Below, piece after piece: positions 17,863 to 28,015 of a DNA stretch of 64,000 nucleotides. Position 1 is the stretch's first letter. Every line of letters starts with the position of its first letter. The notes under the pieces are model-generated. The model saw only the letters and a list, made by a program, of their open reading frames with translations, had not been told where the DNA came from and searched no databases. Position numbers and translations under genes: made by a program. The stretch is from Bellilinea sp. (lineage in GTDB: Bacteria; Chloroflexota; Anaerolineae; Anaerolineales; Anaerolineaceae), in NCBI GenBank assembly GCA_026003615.1, contig BPHQ01000001.1, positions 682,001 through 746,000 on the forward strand. Reading direction: 5' to 3'.

Positions 17863-20531
17863 ACTTAAACGACAATGGAGATCCAACTCTCATTGCAAAG
17901 GGAAGAATAAATCGTAATACCGCGTTAACCTTATTGAATTGCGCACTGGAAAGCGGTGAATTACGGTTTGCCCGTCAATTGGTGCTATCATGGCTTACGG
18001 CTTATCCCGGGGACCTGGAAGTTAACACCATTTTAGGGAAGTTATTTTTCCTTGAAAATAAACCTGGTCAGGCTATTACAATTTTGGAAAAAATTGCCCG
18101 ACTTGACCCGGAGGATATTCAGGTACAAAAACTGCTGGCTTCGTGGTATGCCAAAATCAACGACGAGAGAAAAATTCGTGCATTGATCCGGGTATATGTT
18201 TTGGGGGAGAGATTGGATGTTGATCAATCCATGCCGGGGTGGGCAATTATTCTCAAAAATGCCCAAAAGGCATTGCAAGAAAACAATTTAGAGACCGCCG
18301 AGGTGAACATTTATCAGGCCCTGGCGCTGAATCAAGATGAAGTCCTTGGAGCTATATTGCATATCAAGTTGCTCAGGGCTTTAGGAGATTCGGCTGGGAT
18401 GATGCGATTTGGGGAGTTATATCATCAACGCTGGCCGGAATGCCTGGTCTTTCGGTTGGGGCTGGCAGAAGCCAATTTACTGGCTGGTAACGAGACACAG
18501 GCAGTGGAGATGTTGCATCAATGTGCAGCAGAAGATTCGACAGGGTTGGTCAGTAAACGATGGTGGGGTGAAAATCATCCTTATTTGCCTTTATGGCCGG
18601 TTCGATATGAGATTCCATTTGGTTTGCCAATTCCGGCGGGTATTGCAGGAAAATTGGGGTGGAATCGGTTAGCCCCGGCAGGTGGTGAACCTCCAGTTTT
18701 TGATCAAGACCCCACAACAGAAGAAAATAAAACCGTTTTGACGGAGGAGGAAATTTCGCATAGTCATGAATTAGATAGACAATCGGATGATCAATCTCCC
18801 GAAGGCGAGAAAGAGGGAAAAATAACCCGAAATGAGAAGACACAAAAAAAGATCCCCACCTGGTTGAAGGAAACGGAACAGGAATTTGAAAGACTGGCCA
18901 AACGTCTTAAATCTCCAACCGTAGCAAAGGCGGATGGGCGCTTTCCCATTTATGTAATTTTTTCTTCTCGCAGTGGATTGCGGGCGAAATACGGTGAACA
19001 GACTACCCAGGTTCTTCATCAGGAAATGAACCGGCTGGCAGACGCCATCCGTATGCGGGCAGGGTGGGGTGCTACTGTCTTTTATCCGGATGATCTCGAA
19101 TGCACTGGAAAATTAGGCATATCCACAATATCGGGAAATGATCCATGGAAAATGAAACTATCATTGGCAGATTTGGATCAGGCATTAGCCAAGAAAGGTG
19201 GACGGATTGGGGCTTTATTGATTGTGGGCGGTCCAGATGTGGTTCCCTTCCATCGCCTGCCAAATCCAACCGATGACTCAGATGAGGAGGTTCTCTCCGA
19301 TAATCCATACAGCACTCTCGACTCCAATTACTTTATCCCGGAATGGCCGGTTGGTCGTTTACCGGGCGAAACAGGCACCGATGCCGGCCTGTTACTGCAA
19401 CAAATTCGGAGCGCGATCCAATATCACCAAAGAAATGGTAAAACGAAGAAAACGATCAAGCCAAATCAGCTTTTGTTCGAGCTGCTCCGCTGGATATTTT
19501 TCTATCGTTCTCCCCAACCTTCCCAGTCCAGCAAAAATCGGTTCGGATATACCGCGGCAGTATGGAAACGCTCGTCGGTGGCCAGTTTTAAACCGGTAAG
19601 TGCAGAAACGGCTGTGTTGATTTCGCCGCCTCATGAAACGCGAACCTTCGACCCGGAAAAACTGGTGCGTTCCGAATTGGGATTTTACAATTTACACGGT
19701 TTGGCTGAAACAGCCGAATGGTACGGTCAACGAGATCCTCGTGAAAATTGGAACGGCACAGAATACCCGGTAGCCCTAACATTGGCAGATTTACCCAAAA
19801 ATGGTCACTCACCGCGAATTGTGTTCAGTGAAGCCTGCTATGGGGGATACATAGTTGACAAGGAAGAGAAAAATTCGCTGGCTTTACGCTTTCTTTCCAT
19901 TGGAACAAGAGCAGTAGTTGCCTCGACCGGGATCGCGTATGGAGCGGTCAGTCCTCCGCTGGTAGGGGCAGACTTGTTGGCAAACCTTTTTTGGAAAGCA
20001 ATTGCGGAGGGTTATTCCGCCGGTGATGCATTGGTACAGGCCAAAATTAGCATGGCACGAGAAATGAATAAACGACAGGGCTTTCTGGATGGGGAGGATC
20101 AAAAGACACTGATTTCGTTTGTGCTTTTGGGAGATCCTTTGGTTACTCCTGATTCGCAGGGGTTTAAGCCGAAAAGATTTGTTCGCAGCCGTACACATTG
20201 GACTGTCAAAACCGTCAGTGATCATTCTAATGGTGGGGGAGATGCGAACATTTCAGAAGAATGGTTACAGCAAGCCAAGGCAGCAGTAGAAGCCTATCTA
20301 CCGGGTGTGGATTTGGCAGAAGTTCGTTATCGCATGCAAAAGGTTGGACTTGAACCAAACACTTCGGATGAAAAAAGTAGTTCGGGTTATGAAAGTGGTA
20401 GTACTATGATAAGCCGAAGACTGGTTATTTTCCGGAGACAAATTTTCATTGGTGGTCGCACTCATACTCATTATGCGCGTGTGACGTTAAGTCCAAATGG
20501 AAAATTGCTCAAAGTGAGTATGTCTCGCTGA
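17853..20531 (+). CDS. TPR protein fused to a caspase/gingipain-like (clan CD, C25-like) cysteine protease
   Basis: An 892-residue protein without a signal peptide. Residues 25-240 form TPR-like helices. Residues 285-345 are a charged linker. From about 355 the fold is clan CD: β-strand PIYVIFSSRSGL, GALLIVGGPDVVPFHRLPNP, then catalytic-type His615 in FYNLHGLAE and Cys662 in IVFSEACYGGY. Next come GTRAVVASTGIAYG and FVLLGDPLVTP, typical of C25/gingipain-like domains. A short basic C-terminal domain follows. Gingipains are secreted, but this form is cytosolic. The ATG overlaps the TPR gene end and has AGGAGG 7 bases upstream. Pairing a TPR array with a caspase-like protease resembles TPR-CHAT effectors in organisation, not demonstrably in origin. 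Confidence 0.88.
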   Translation: MPVNLNDNGDPTLIAKGRINRNTALTLLNCALESGELRFARQLVLSWLTAYPGDLEVNTILGKLFFLENKPGQAITILEKIARLDPEDIQVQKLLASWYAKINDERKIRALIRVYVLGERLDVDQSMPGWAIILKNAQKALQENNLETAEVNIYQALALNQDEVLGAILHIKLLRALGDSAGMMRFGELYHQRWPECLVFRLGLAEANLLAGNETQAVEMLHQCAAEDSTGLVSKRWWGENHPYLPLWPVRYEIPFGLPIPAGIAGKLGWNRLAPAGGEPPVFDQDPTTEENKTVLTEEEISHSHELDRQSDDQSPEGEKEGKITRNEKTQKKIPTWLKETEQEFERLAKRLKSPTVAKADGRFPIYVIFSSRSGLRAKYGEQTTQVLHQEMNRLADAIRMRAGWGATVFYPDDLECTGKLGISTISGNDPWKMKLSLADLDQALAKKGGRIGALLIVGGPDVVPFHRLPNPTDDSDEEVLSDNPYSTLDSNYFIPEWPVGRLPGETGTDAGLLLQQIRSAIQYHQRNGKTKKTIKPNQLLFELLRWIFFYRSPQPSQSSKNRFGYTAAVWKRSSVASFKPVSAETAVLISPPHETRTFDPEKLVRSELGFYNLHGLAETAEWYGQRDPRENWNGTEYPVALTLADLPKNGHSPRIVFSEACYGGYIVDKEEKNSLALRFLSIGTRAVVASTGIAYGAVSPPLVGADLLANLFWKAIAEGYSAGDALVQAKISMAREMNKRQGFLDGEDQKTLISFVLLGDPLVTPDSQGFKPKRFVRSRTHWTVKTVSDHSNGGGDANISEEWLQQAKAAVEAYLPGVDLAEVRYRMQKVGLEPNTSDEKSSSGYESGSTMISRRLVIFRRQIFIGGRTHTHYARVTLSPNGKLLKVSMSR

Positions 20532-20560
20532 ACCATTCCCGTGCTCCCATCTCTGTGGCA

Positions 20561-20584
20561 GGATCCATCCAAAGGGATGGGTCC
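20561..20584 (+). terminator. Hairpin after the protease gene (possible terminator)
   Basis: A 10-bp stem with one G-T pair (20561-20570 with 20575-20584) and a 4-base loop lies 30 bases after the protease stop. There is no T tract, so efficiency is uncertain; it may instead protect the 3' end. Confidence 0.5.
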
Positions 20585-20602
20585 TTGCGATTAAGGGAAT
20601 TG

Positions 20603-20631
20603 TTGCTTGCTAGGCAGTGTTCCTGTATAAT
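20603..20631 (+). promoter_or_regulatory. Sigma-70 promoter of alaS
   Basis: TTGCTT (20603-20608) and a perfect TATAAT (20626-20631) are 17 bases apart and lie 50 bases before the alaS ATG. This separates alaS from the sigma-54 operon upstream. Confidence 0.75.
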
Positions 20632-20681
20632 CTAAACCATTCCTCATCTCAATTAATTTCATCAGGTTGGAGCCAAGACTT

Positions 20682-23423
20682 ATGAAGAAAAAATGGACTG
20701 GCGCGGAAATTCGACAAATGTTCATTGACTTTTTTGTGGAAAGAGGTCACACCTTTGTTCCTTCCTCATCGCTGGTTCCGGGTGGTGACCAAACCTTGCT
20801 TTTCACCAACGCAGGTATGGTGCAATTCAAGGATGTGTTCCTCGGAACAGATCAAAGACCGTACACCCGCGCTGTAAATTCTCAGAAATGTATGCGTGTA
20901 GCCGGAAAACATAATGATCTGGATGATGTAGGCAGGGATGATACTCATCATACATTCTTCGAGATGCTGGGGAACTGGTCCTTTGGGGATTATTACAAAA
21001 AAGAAGCCATAGCATGGGCTTGGGAACTGCTGACGGAGGTGTGGGGTCTTGAAAAAGAGCGTCTTTGGGCAACCTGTTTCAAAGATGAAAAGGGTGAGAT
21101 ACCAACGGATGAGGAAGCAGCTCATTATTGGTCACAACAGCCGGGCATAGATCCCTCTCATATTCTCTACTTTGGTCGAAAAGATAATTTTTGGGAAATG
21201 GCCGAGACCGGTCCCTGTGGCCCTTGCAGCGAAATTCATTATGACCGAGGGATCGAATACTGCGACCGTCAGAACGAAGAAGGTCATGATTGCCGGGTAA
21301 ATGGGAATTGCAAGCGGTTTCTTGAATTGTGGAATCTGGTGTTCATCCAGTACAACCGGTTAAGCGCCAATCGGCTTGAGTCGCTGCCTGCTCGCCACGT
21401 GGATACCGGTATGGGGCTGGAACGAATTGTATCAATTTTACAGGATCAACCTTCGAATTACCGTACCGATTTGCTCTTTCCCCTCATGGAAAAAGTGCGC
21501 GAATTGACCGGTCATAGCGAGGCTGAACGGGATGCGAATATTACGCCGTATCGCGTAATTGCTGATCATGCCCGGGCGGCGGCTTTTCTGATTGCAGACG
21601 GGGTTGTACCCGGCAACACGGGTAGAAATTACGTCTGCCGGATGATTATCCGGCGGGCTTCTCGCTTTGGCAGCAAAATTGGTCTGGATGAACCATTTCT
21701 TGCTCAAGTAGCGGAGGTGGTCATCGAAAACTATGGGAAAGCATATCCCGAATTGGTGCGTAATCGTGAGGCGATTCTGGAGGCTTTGACCCGTGAAGAA
21801 AAGCGCTTCAAGCGTACAGTCGAACAGGGACTGGCGCATTTAGAAGACCTTCTCAATGAAGTCAGGACCAGCGGCGGAAAAATATTGGATGGCGAAAAAG
21901 CGTTTGATTTATATGCCACTCATGGCTTGCCGTTGGAACTTGTCCGCGATATTGCCCTTGAGGAGGGATTGGAAGTAGATCAGGCTGGTTTTGCGCGCGC
22001 AATGGAAGAGCACCGCTTAGCCTCCGGAGCCGGAAAAGCCTTTGGTCCCCTGGGTGGGGAGAATGTGGATGTATATCGAGGAATTCTGGAAACCCTGCAA
22101 GCCAGTGGTCAATTGGGGGCCGATGGTGTCCGCTATGACCCCTACACCTCGCTGGAAGTTGAAGGAAAGGTGCTTGCGCTGTTACGAGAAGGTCAACCCG
22201 TACAGGAGGTGATGACCGGGGATATGGTGGAGGTGATCCTGCCGGCTACCTGCTTTTATGTTGAAGCCGGGGGACAGGTTTCAGATACCGGTACAATTGT
22301 CTCGGTTTCCGAACCCCGCTGGGAAATTCGGATCGAGGATACCCGCAAACCGGCAGCCGGTGTTATCGTGCATGTAGGTGAGGTCGTACGGGGTAAACCA
22401 GCAGTTGGTGATCTGGCCATAGCGGCTGTAGATGCCCAGCGTCGGCGGGATATTATGCGCAACCACACTGCAACTCATTTACTCCACGCCGAATTGCAGG
22501 CTGTTCTCGGTAAACATGCTCGTCAGGCAGGGTCTCTGGTTGCCCCCGATCGCCTCCGGTTCGACTTCACTCATCCAGAAGCATTAACAGCAGAACAGTT
22601 AGAACGAATCGAAGCGGGAGTTAACCGCGCCATTTTTGAAGACTTACACCTTAACATCCGATTCAAACCGTTGAATGAGGCCATTGCGGAAGGCGCAATG
22701 GCACTGTTTGGTGAAAAATATGCCGAGACAGTCCGTACAATTACCATTGAGGATGAAGAAGAAATTCTTTCTTACGAATTGTGCGGCGGCACACACGTTG
22801 AAAACACGGGTGATATTGGTATCTTCCTGATTACCAGTGAAGGCAGTGCGGCTGCCGGCGTGCGCCGGATTGAAGCAGTGACCGGCAGAGAAGCTTATGC
22901 GCTGGTTCAGCGCCGGTTTCGCACCCTGAAACAAACCGCTCAAATTCTTTCATCCTCGCTGGATGAGGTTCCCAATAAAGCGGAGAATTTATTGAGAGAC
23001 CTGGATGAAGCTCGCGATGAATTGTCTCGTTTGCGTAAACAACTGGTCTCTGCTGAATTTGAGCAGGCTCTGAACTCGGTGCGGGACATTCGAGGGATAA
23101 AAGTGCTGGCTGCCCAACTCTCCAATGCCGATGCAGAGTCACTCCGTCAAATGTGTGATCGCTACCGGCAAAAGTTTGCAAGTGGTGTCATTGTGCTGGC
23201 AAGTATCGAAAACGATAAGCCATTATTAATTGGTGCAATCAGCGACGATCTGGTCAAAAAAGGCTGGCACGCTGGTGATTTGATCAAAAACGTGGCTGCG
23301 GTTGTCGGAGGTGGCGGTGGTGGGCGTCCCAATCTGGCACAGGCGGGTGGGAAGGATGTAACCATGCTGCCGCAGGCCTTAAATAAGGTTTACGATTGGG
23401 TTCAAACCAAACAGACGGGCTAA
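20682..23423 (+). CDS. alaS: Alanine-tRNA ligase
   Basis: AlaRS charges tRNA-Ala. The class II core (MFIDFFVERGHTFVPSSSLV; ETGPCGPCSEIHYDRG; DTGMGLERI) is followed by the tRNA-binding domain. The editing domain has the zinc motifs NHTATHLLH and CGGTHVENTG. A coiled coil and the C-Ala domain end in a Gly-rich segment (GGGGGGRPNLAQAGG). The length from the ATG at 20682 is 913 residues. A TTG at 20667 would add five residues, but GGAG lies 9 bases before the ATG, so I prefer the ATG. The stop is one base from the convergent metallophosphoesterase stop, with no terminator between them. Confidence 0.97.
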   Translation: MKKKWTGAEIRQMFIDFFVERGHTFVPSSSLVPGGDQTLLFTNAGMVQFKDVFLGTDQRPYTRAVNSQKCMRVAGKHNDLDDVGRDDTHHTFFEMLGNWSFGDYYKKEAIAWAWELLTEVWGLEKERLWATCFKDEKGEIPTDEEAAHYWSQQPGIDPSHILYFGRKDNFWEMAETGPCGPCSEIHYDRGIEYCDRQNEEGHDCRVNGNCKRFLELWNLVFIQYNRLSANRLESLPARHVDTGMGLERIVSILQDQPSNYRTDLLFPLMEKVRELTGHSEAERDANITPYRVIADHARAAAFLIADGVVPGNTGRNYVCRMIIRRASRFGSKIGLDEPFLAQVAEVVIENYGKAYPELVRNREAILEALTREEKRFKRTVEQGLAHLEDLLNEVRTSGGKILDGEKAFDLYATHGLPLELVRDIALEEGLEVDQAGFARAMEEHRLASGAGKAFGPLGGENVDVYRGILETLQASGQLGADGVRYDPYTSLEVEGKVLALLREGQPVQEVMTGDMVEVILPATCFYVEAGGQVSDTGTIVSVSEPRWEIRIEDTRKPAAGVIVHVGEVVRGKPAVGDLAIAAVDAQRRRDIMRNHTATHLLHAELQAVLGKHARQAGSLVAPDRLRFDFTHPEALTAEQLERIEAGVNRAIFEDLHLNIRFKPLNEAIAEGAMALFGEKYAETVRTITIEDEEEILSYELCGGTHVENTGDIGIFLITSEGSAAAGVRRIEAVTGREAYALVQRRFRTLKQTAQILSSSLDEVPNKAENLLRDLDEARDELSRLRKQLVSAEFEQALNSVRDIRGIKVLAAQLSNADAESLRQMCDRYRQKFASGVIVLASIENDKPLLIGAISDDLVKKGWHAGDLIKNVAAVVGGGGGGRPNLAQAGGKDVTMLPQALNKVYDWVQTKQTG

Positions 23424-23424
23424 A

Positions 23425-24567
23425 TTAATCCTCTCCGTCGCCAGTAATTTCCCAAAGGATGATTTCAGGAGGGCAAAGGAAGCGCACACGCGGCGCACCA
23501 GCGCCCTCCATTCCTATCCCACGGGTGATATACAAAGTCAGACCATTCAACTGGTAGCGGCCTGATGAAAAGGTTCGCCCGTAAAGCGATGCAGTAAAAA
23601 GGGCACCGATAAGAGGTAATCGGACCTGACCACCGTGAGTATGACCGGAAAGTTGCAAATCTACGGCTGTTTTTGCGGCATTCGGGGCAAGGTCGGGAGT
23701 ATGGTAGAGCAAAATGGTGAAGTTATCCTGGGTAGGAGGAAGCAATTTTTCAAGGCGCGGTGCATCCACGAAAGGGCGATGAGTACATGAAAGACCGATC
23801 AGGTGAACGGTTTGCTGGTTGATCACAAGATCTAAACGTTCTTCTTGTAAATGGCGAATAGGCAAGTGGTCATAAAAATCAGGCAGCATTTCAGCAAGAT
23901 CTACAGCCGGACTGCCTGCCACAGCATAGACCCCGAGGGGGGCTTGCCATTCTGACAGGATTTGGCGGGCATGTTCTAATGCCAGCGGATCCCGATTATA
24001 AGATAAATTAAGAATATCGCCGCTGAATACGATGATGTCGGGCTGAAGTTGCTTAATCCATTCCTCAAGTCTTCTTTCCCGTTGAGTGATGCGCTCAATG
24101 TGCAAATCACCCAGATGCAATAATCGAATTTTGGTGCCTTTTTTTAGTTTTGGGGTAAGCAGAGTTTGATAGGTTACCTTAAGACGATGGGGTTCAATCC
24201 AAAAGCCATAAAAAACCAGCAGGCTGCCAATCGCCTGGAGTATGAAATTTAGCGGAGAAGGCAACAGCGCAAACGGCAATCGCATCAAGGCGAGTAAAAA
24301 AGTTGGGGGCTGTGGCGGGCCGAAGGAACGCTGAAAGACTGGCAAGAGAGCCAGCATCAACCAATCGAGCAAGAAAAACGCCCAAAGTGCTATTGCATTG
24401 GTCCATGCCATTCGTGCTGGCAGCCAGGCCAGTCCGAAAAGAATTAGTCCAAAGAGGATCGGTGGAATTTTTTGAATGGCATCGTAGCGGCGGAGAACAA
24501 CATCAAAATCATTGCCAATCTCGCCGGGGAAATTGCGTCTGCCAGAAAAGTCGCGCGCTTCAATCAT
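23425..24567 (-). CDS. Membrane-anchored metallophosphoesterase with a degenerate metal motif
   Basis: A 380-residue protein with N-terminal TM segments (about residues 35-110: LFGLILFGLAWLP and ALWAFFLLDWLMLALLPVF), then a calcineurin-like phosphoesterase domain of the YkuE type. The motifs are LGDLHIER, VFSGDILNLSYN, LLYHTPDLAPNAA and LSGHTHGGQVRLP. The canonical GNH[D/E] motif is replaced by AGSPAVD, so a metal/phosphate-contacting Asn-His pair is missing. This raises doubt about ordinary activity. The chosen ATG (24567) lies just after the DJ-1 gene stop; the longer in-frame start would overlap that gene by 85 bases. Confidence 0.82.
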   Translation of the reverse strand: MIEARDFSGRRNFPGEIGNDFDVVLRRYDAIQKIPPILFGLILFGLAWLPARMAWTNAIALWAFFLLDWLMLALLPVFQRSFGPPQPPTFLLALMRLPFALLPSPLNFILQAIGSLLVFYGFWIEPHRLKVTYQTLLTPKLKKGTKIRLLHLGDLHIERITQRERRLEEWIKQLQPDIIVFSGDILNLSYNRDPLALEHARQILSEWQAPLGVYAVAGSPAVDLAEMLPDFYDHLPIRHLQEERLDLVINQQTVHLIGLSCTHRPFVDAPRLEKLLPPTQDNFTILLYHTPDLAPNAAKTAVDLQLSGHTHGGQVRLPLIGALFTASLYGRTFSSGRYQLNGLTLYITRGIGMEGAGAPRVRFLCPPEIILWEITGDGED

Positions 24568-24572
24568 AGCTT

Positions 24573-25112
24573 CTACTTGACCCGCTGCCGGTATTCCTCC
24601 AGAGCTTTGATTAATTCCCGGCAAAAATCGGGAATATCGGCGACCACTCGACCCCAAACGATATTACCGCTTCGGAATGCTGCTTCATCCCGCCAGATTG
24701 CACCGGCGTTGAGCAAATCATCCTTGATTCCCTCACTGCCCGTTGCTTCATGTCCCCGCACAATACCGGCGCTGATGCCAACCAGCCCGGCATGGCAGAT
24801 CATCGCCACAATTCTATTATTCTCATAGAACCAGCGGGTCATTTTCTTAACCGTCTCATAGCGGCGCAGTTTATCGGGAGCCCAACCGCCGGGGATGACA
24901 ATCGCATCGAAATCAGCGGGGTTTAGGTCTTCAAAACTTACTTCGGATTTACCCTGCAAGCCATTTTTGCCAATAAAGGTTTGATTGGCTTTGGCCCCGG
25001 CAACAACAACTTCCACACCCTCTTCACGTAGACGCATCAACGGAACATAAAATTCCAAGTCCTCAAAACCTTCACCAATCAAATAGACGACTTTCAATCC
25101 TTTAAGTTTCAT
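24573..25112 (-). CDS. DJ-1/PfpI family protein (class I glutamine amidotransferase-like)
   Basis: A 179-residue single-domain protein. The nucleophile elbow is MICHAGLVGISAG, with the family Cys in ICHAG. An acidic residue comes early (GEGFEDLEFYVP), and the Gly-rich GGWAPDKLRR follows. Members include Hsp31-like deglycases/chaperones and PfpI, which was named as a protease. The biochemical role of this one cannot be fixed by sequence. The start is the ATG at 25112, preceded by AAGGAG. It is followed by the metallophosphoesterase at a 5-base gap, so the two are co-transcribed. Confidence 0.88.
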   Translation of the reverse strand: MKLKGLKVVYLIGEGFEDLEFYVPLMRLREEGVEVVVAGAKANQTFIGKNGLQGKSEVSFEDLNPADFDAIVIPGGWAPDKLRRYETVKKMTRWFYENNRIVAMICHAGLVGISAGIVRGHEATGSEGIKDDLLNAGAIWRDEAAFRSGNIVWGRVVADIPDFCRELIKALEEYRQRVK

Positions 25113-25150
25113 AAACTGTCTCCTTGAATTATTGTTAGAGTGATTATAAC

Positions 25151-25178
25151 AAAACCCCGCTCTGGATGGGGAGCGGGG
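25151..25178 (-). terminator. Rho-independent terminator of the gcv operon
   Basis: A perfect 8-bp GC-rich stem (25171-25178 with 25155-25162, minus strand) is followed by TTTT (25151-25154). It lies 25 bases after the gcvPB stop and ahead of the DJ-1 gene. Confidence 0.85.
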
Positions 25179-25203
25179 CGTTAATCTATATAAAAGCGGT
25201 TGG

Positions 25204-26673
25204 TTAGTTCTTGGCTTCTTCGGGCAGCCAGCAGCAAAGCACCAGCTCTTTGGCGGCTTTGACTTCATCCAATCGGCCAACCGGTGTTGAGTGAGGAGCT
25301 TCTCGCAGTAGTTCTGGTTGTTGATGGGCTTCTTCCGCAATTTTCAGCATGACATCCGCAAACCGATCCAGAGTTTGTTTGGTTTCGGTCTCGGTCGGTT
25401 CGATCATCAGGGCTTCTCGAACGATCAATGGGAAGTAATTGGTCGGAGGATGGAAGTTGTAATCCATCAATCGTTTGGCAATGTCCAAAGCGTGGACTTC
25501 GGGAGCATCGTCCCACACGCCTTCCACAACAAATTCATGTTTGCAAATGCGGTCATATGGAACTTTGTAAGTTCCGCGCATACGAGCCAGCAGGTAGTTT
25601 GCGTTCAAGACGGCATACTCGGATACTTTTCGCAGCCCTTCTGCTCCGTGGATAGAGATGTAGGTATAGGCTCTTACCATCATCCCAAAGTGACCATGAA
25701 AGGCTTTGACTCTGCCAATGCTCTGGGTGGGTTGGTAAAACCCGAAAACGGGGGGTAATTCCTCGTCTCCCTCTTCCAGTACCTCAACGATGGGGCCGGG
25801 CAGGAATTCCTTAAAGGCCGCTTTTACGGCTACTGGACCCGAACCAGGACCACCGCCGCCATGAGGCGTTGAGAAGGTTTTGTGCAGGTTGATGTGCATG
25901 ATGTCAAAACCCAAATCGGCGGGGCGGGCGATTCCAAGCAGGGCATTTAAATTTGCACCATCGCCATATACAAGACCGCCGGCTTCGTGGACAATCCGAT
26001 TGACCTCGACCACCTGCTCTTCAAATAGTCCAAGTGTATTGGGGTTGGTCAACATCAAGCCGGCTACGGTCTCATCGCAGGCTGCTCGAAGGGCTTCAAT
26101 ATCCACATTCCCACGCGAATCGGAAGGGATGTGGACTACTTCATAGCCGCTCATTGCAGAAGTGGCTGGATTGGTACCGTGTGCAGAGTCTGGCACGAGT
26201 ATTTTAGTGCGTTTGGAATCTCCGCGAGATTTGTGGTAAGCCCGGATGATCATTACTCCCGTAAATTCGCCCTGGGCACCTGCAGCCGGTTGAAGGGTGA
26301 CCGCATCAAAACCGGTAATTTCCTTCAAGTATTCCTGCAATTCATACATCAACGCCAAATTTCCTTGCACGGTCTCAATTGGCTGGAGCGGATGGGTATA
26401 GGCGAAACCGGGCAAGCGCGCCATTTCTTCGTTGATCTTGGGGTTGTACTTCATCGTGCAGGAACCCAAAGGATAAAAGCCACTATCAATGCTGTAGTTA
26501 AGATGGGAAAGATGCATGAAGTGGCGAATCACATTCAACTCAGAAAGTTCCGGCAGGGGTAAATCCTGTCGCACCAGGTCTTGAGGAAGTTCTGCAAGCG
26601 GAACATCCGGCTGTGGGTAACGAACACCCACCCGGCCGGGGGAGGAAAGTTCGTAAATTGTGGGCTCAGTCAT
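25204..26673 (-). CDS. gcvPB: Glycine dehydrogenase (decarboxylating) subunit 2
   Basis: This is the PLP-carrying β subunit of the split P-protein of the glycine cleavage system, which decarboxylates glycine and passes the aminomethyl group to GcvH. The Schiff-base lysine is in [20 protein letters not shown]. Other family stretches are [35 protein letters not shown] and [10 protein letters not shown]. The 489-residue length is usual. Its ATG overlaps the gcvPA end by 8 bases, with AAGGAG upstream. gcvT and lpd, the other system parts, are not in this window. Confidence 0.97.
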   Translation of the reverse strand: MTEPTIYELSSPGRVGVRYPQPDVPLAELPQDLVRQDLPLPELSELNVIRHFMHLSHLNYSIDSGFYPLGSCTMKYNPKINEEMARLPGFAYTHPLQPIETVQGNLALMYELQEYLKEITGFDAVTLQPAAGAQGEFTGVMIIRAYHKSRGDSKRTKILVPDSAHGTNPATSAMSGYEVVHIPSDSRGNVDIEALRAACDETVAGLMLTNPNTLGLFEEQVVEVNRIVHEAGGLVYGDGANLNALLGIARPADLGFDIMHINLHKTFSTPHGGGGPGSGPVAVKAAFKEFLPGPIVEVLEEGDEELPPVFGFYQPTQSIGRVKAFHGHFGMMVRAYTYISIHGAEGLRKVSEYAVLNANYLLARMRGTYKVPYDRICKHEFVVEGVWDDAPEVHALDIAKRLMDYNFHPPTNYFPLIVREALMIEPTETETKQTLDRFADVMLKIAEEAHQQPELLREAPHSTPVGRLDEVKAAKELVLCCWLPEEAKN

Positions 26674-28015
26674 GGGAGTACTCCTTCAAAGCCTCACAGA
26701 GGATTTCAATATCTTCGCGGGTGTTCATTTCGGTGACGGCAAGCAGCATGTGATTTTTCAAAGCGGGGTAGTCATTGCTCAAATCGTAGCCGCCGAGAAT
26801 GCCGTTATCGAGTAAATATTCGTTTATTTCTTCGACCGAATCGGGACATTTGACAACAAATTCGTGGAAGAACGGGGTTTTGAGGTCAACCTCAAAGCCG
26901 GGAATCTGGTTGATTTGTTGAGCCGTGTAATGTGCCTTGTGGTAGCACAATTCCGCTACCTGCCTCAGGCCGGTTTTACCAAGCAAACTCATGTACACGG
27001 TTGCCGCCAGCGCCATGAGTCCCTGATTGGTACAAATATTCGAGGTTGCCTTTTCTCGGCGGATATGTTGTTCACGTGCTGTGAGCGTTAACACATACCC
27101 GCGACGTCCCTCTTTATCGGTTGTTTCGCCGACCAATCTGCCGGCCATTTTCCGGACGTAGTCTTTTTTGGTTGCAAAAATCCCAAGGTAGGGGCCGCCA
27201 TAAGAAAGGGGAATGCCCAATGGTTGACCCTCTCCACAGGCGATATCGGCCCCCATTTCACCGGGGCTTTTGAATAATGCTAAAGCCAAGGGGTTGACAA
27301 CCACCGTGAGCAAAGCGCCGGATTCATGTACCTTTTGAGCAAAATCGGTCAAGTCCTGAATCCTTCCAAAAAAGTCAGGATATTGAACGATCACCAGGGC
27401 GGTATTGGCATCCACCAATGGGAGTAAGTCTTCGGCGGTTTCAAAGGGTTTCTCGACATCATCACCGATGACTTCGAGATTTTCATAACCATTCAGATAG
27501 GTGCGTAACACAGCCCGGTATTGGGGGTTGACTGACGGCGAAACGACAAAGCGAGTGCGTTTTCCCCGAAAATGATGGTATGCCAAAACAGCAGCTTCAG
27601 CCGTAGCGGTTGCCCCATCATAGTGAGATGCGTTGGAGGCATCCATTCCGGTCAGGTTGGCGATGAGACTCTGATATTCAAAGATTGCCTGTAAAGTGCC
27701 CTGAGAAACTTCGGGCTGGTAAGGGGTGTAGGCTGTGTAAAACTCACCCCGACGGAGAATCGCATCCACCGCAGCCGGCACATAATGGTTGTAAGCACCA
27801 GCTCCGAGAAAGCAGATCAAGTCGCGAGTTGTTTCATTGATACTGGCAAGTTCCTGCAATTGAGCAGCAACTTCCATTTCAGATAAAGGTTCTGGGAGGT
27901 TCAGTCTCGGAAAACGGTATTCGGCTGGAACATCTGCAAAGAGCGATTCGATGGAAGGTACGCCGATAACTTTGAGCATCTCCTCCCGTTCGGAATCGGT
28001 ATGGGGAGTGTACAT
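26666..28015 (-). CDS. gcvPA: Glycine dehydrogenase (decarboxylating) subunit 1
   Basis: The α subunit of the split P-protein pairs with GcvPB to form one active unit. Family motifs are present: [19 protein letters not shown] at the N-terminus, [50 protein letters not shown] and [20 protein letters not shown] (C-terminal half). The 449-residue length is typical. It joins gcvH in a TAATG overlap, so translation is coupled within gcvH-gcvPA-gcvPB. Confidence 0.97.
   Translation of the reverse strand: MYTPHTDSEREEMLKVIGVPSIESLFADVPAEYRFPRLNLPEPLSEMEVAAQLQELASINETTRDLICFLGAGAYNHYVPAAVDAILRRGEFYTAYTPYQPEVSQGTLQAIFEYQSLIANLTGMDASNASHYDGATATAEAAVLAYHHFRGKRTRFVVSPSVNPQYRAVLRTYLNGYENLEVIGDDVEKPFETAEDLLPLVDANTALVIVQYPDFFGRIQDLTDFAQKVHESGALLTVVVNPLALALFKSPGEMGADIACGEGQPLGIPLSYGGPYLGIFATKKDYVRKMAGRLVGETTDKEGRRGYVLTLTAREQHIRREKATSNICTNQGLMALAATVYMSLLGKTGLRQVAELCYHKAHYTAQQINQIPGFEVDLKTPFFHEFVVKCPDSVEEINEYLLDNGILGGYDLSNDYPALKNHMLLAVTEMNTREDIEILCEALKEYSHD

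Noticed and set aside
17853-20531. Reading the protease as a secreted gingipain
   Set aside because: There is no signal peptide and the N-terminus is TPR, so a cytosolic enzyme is more likely.
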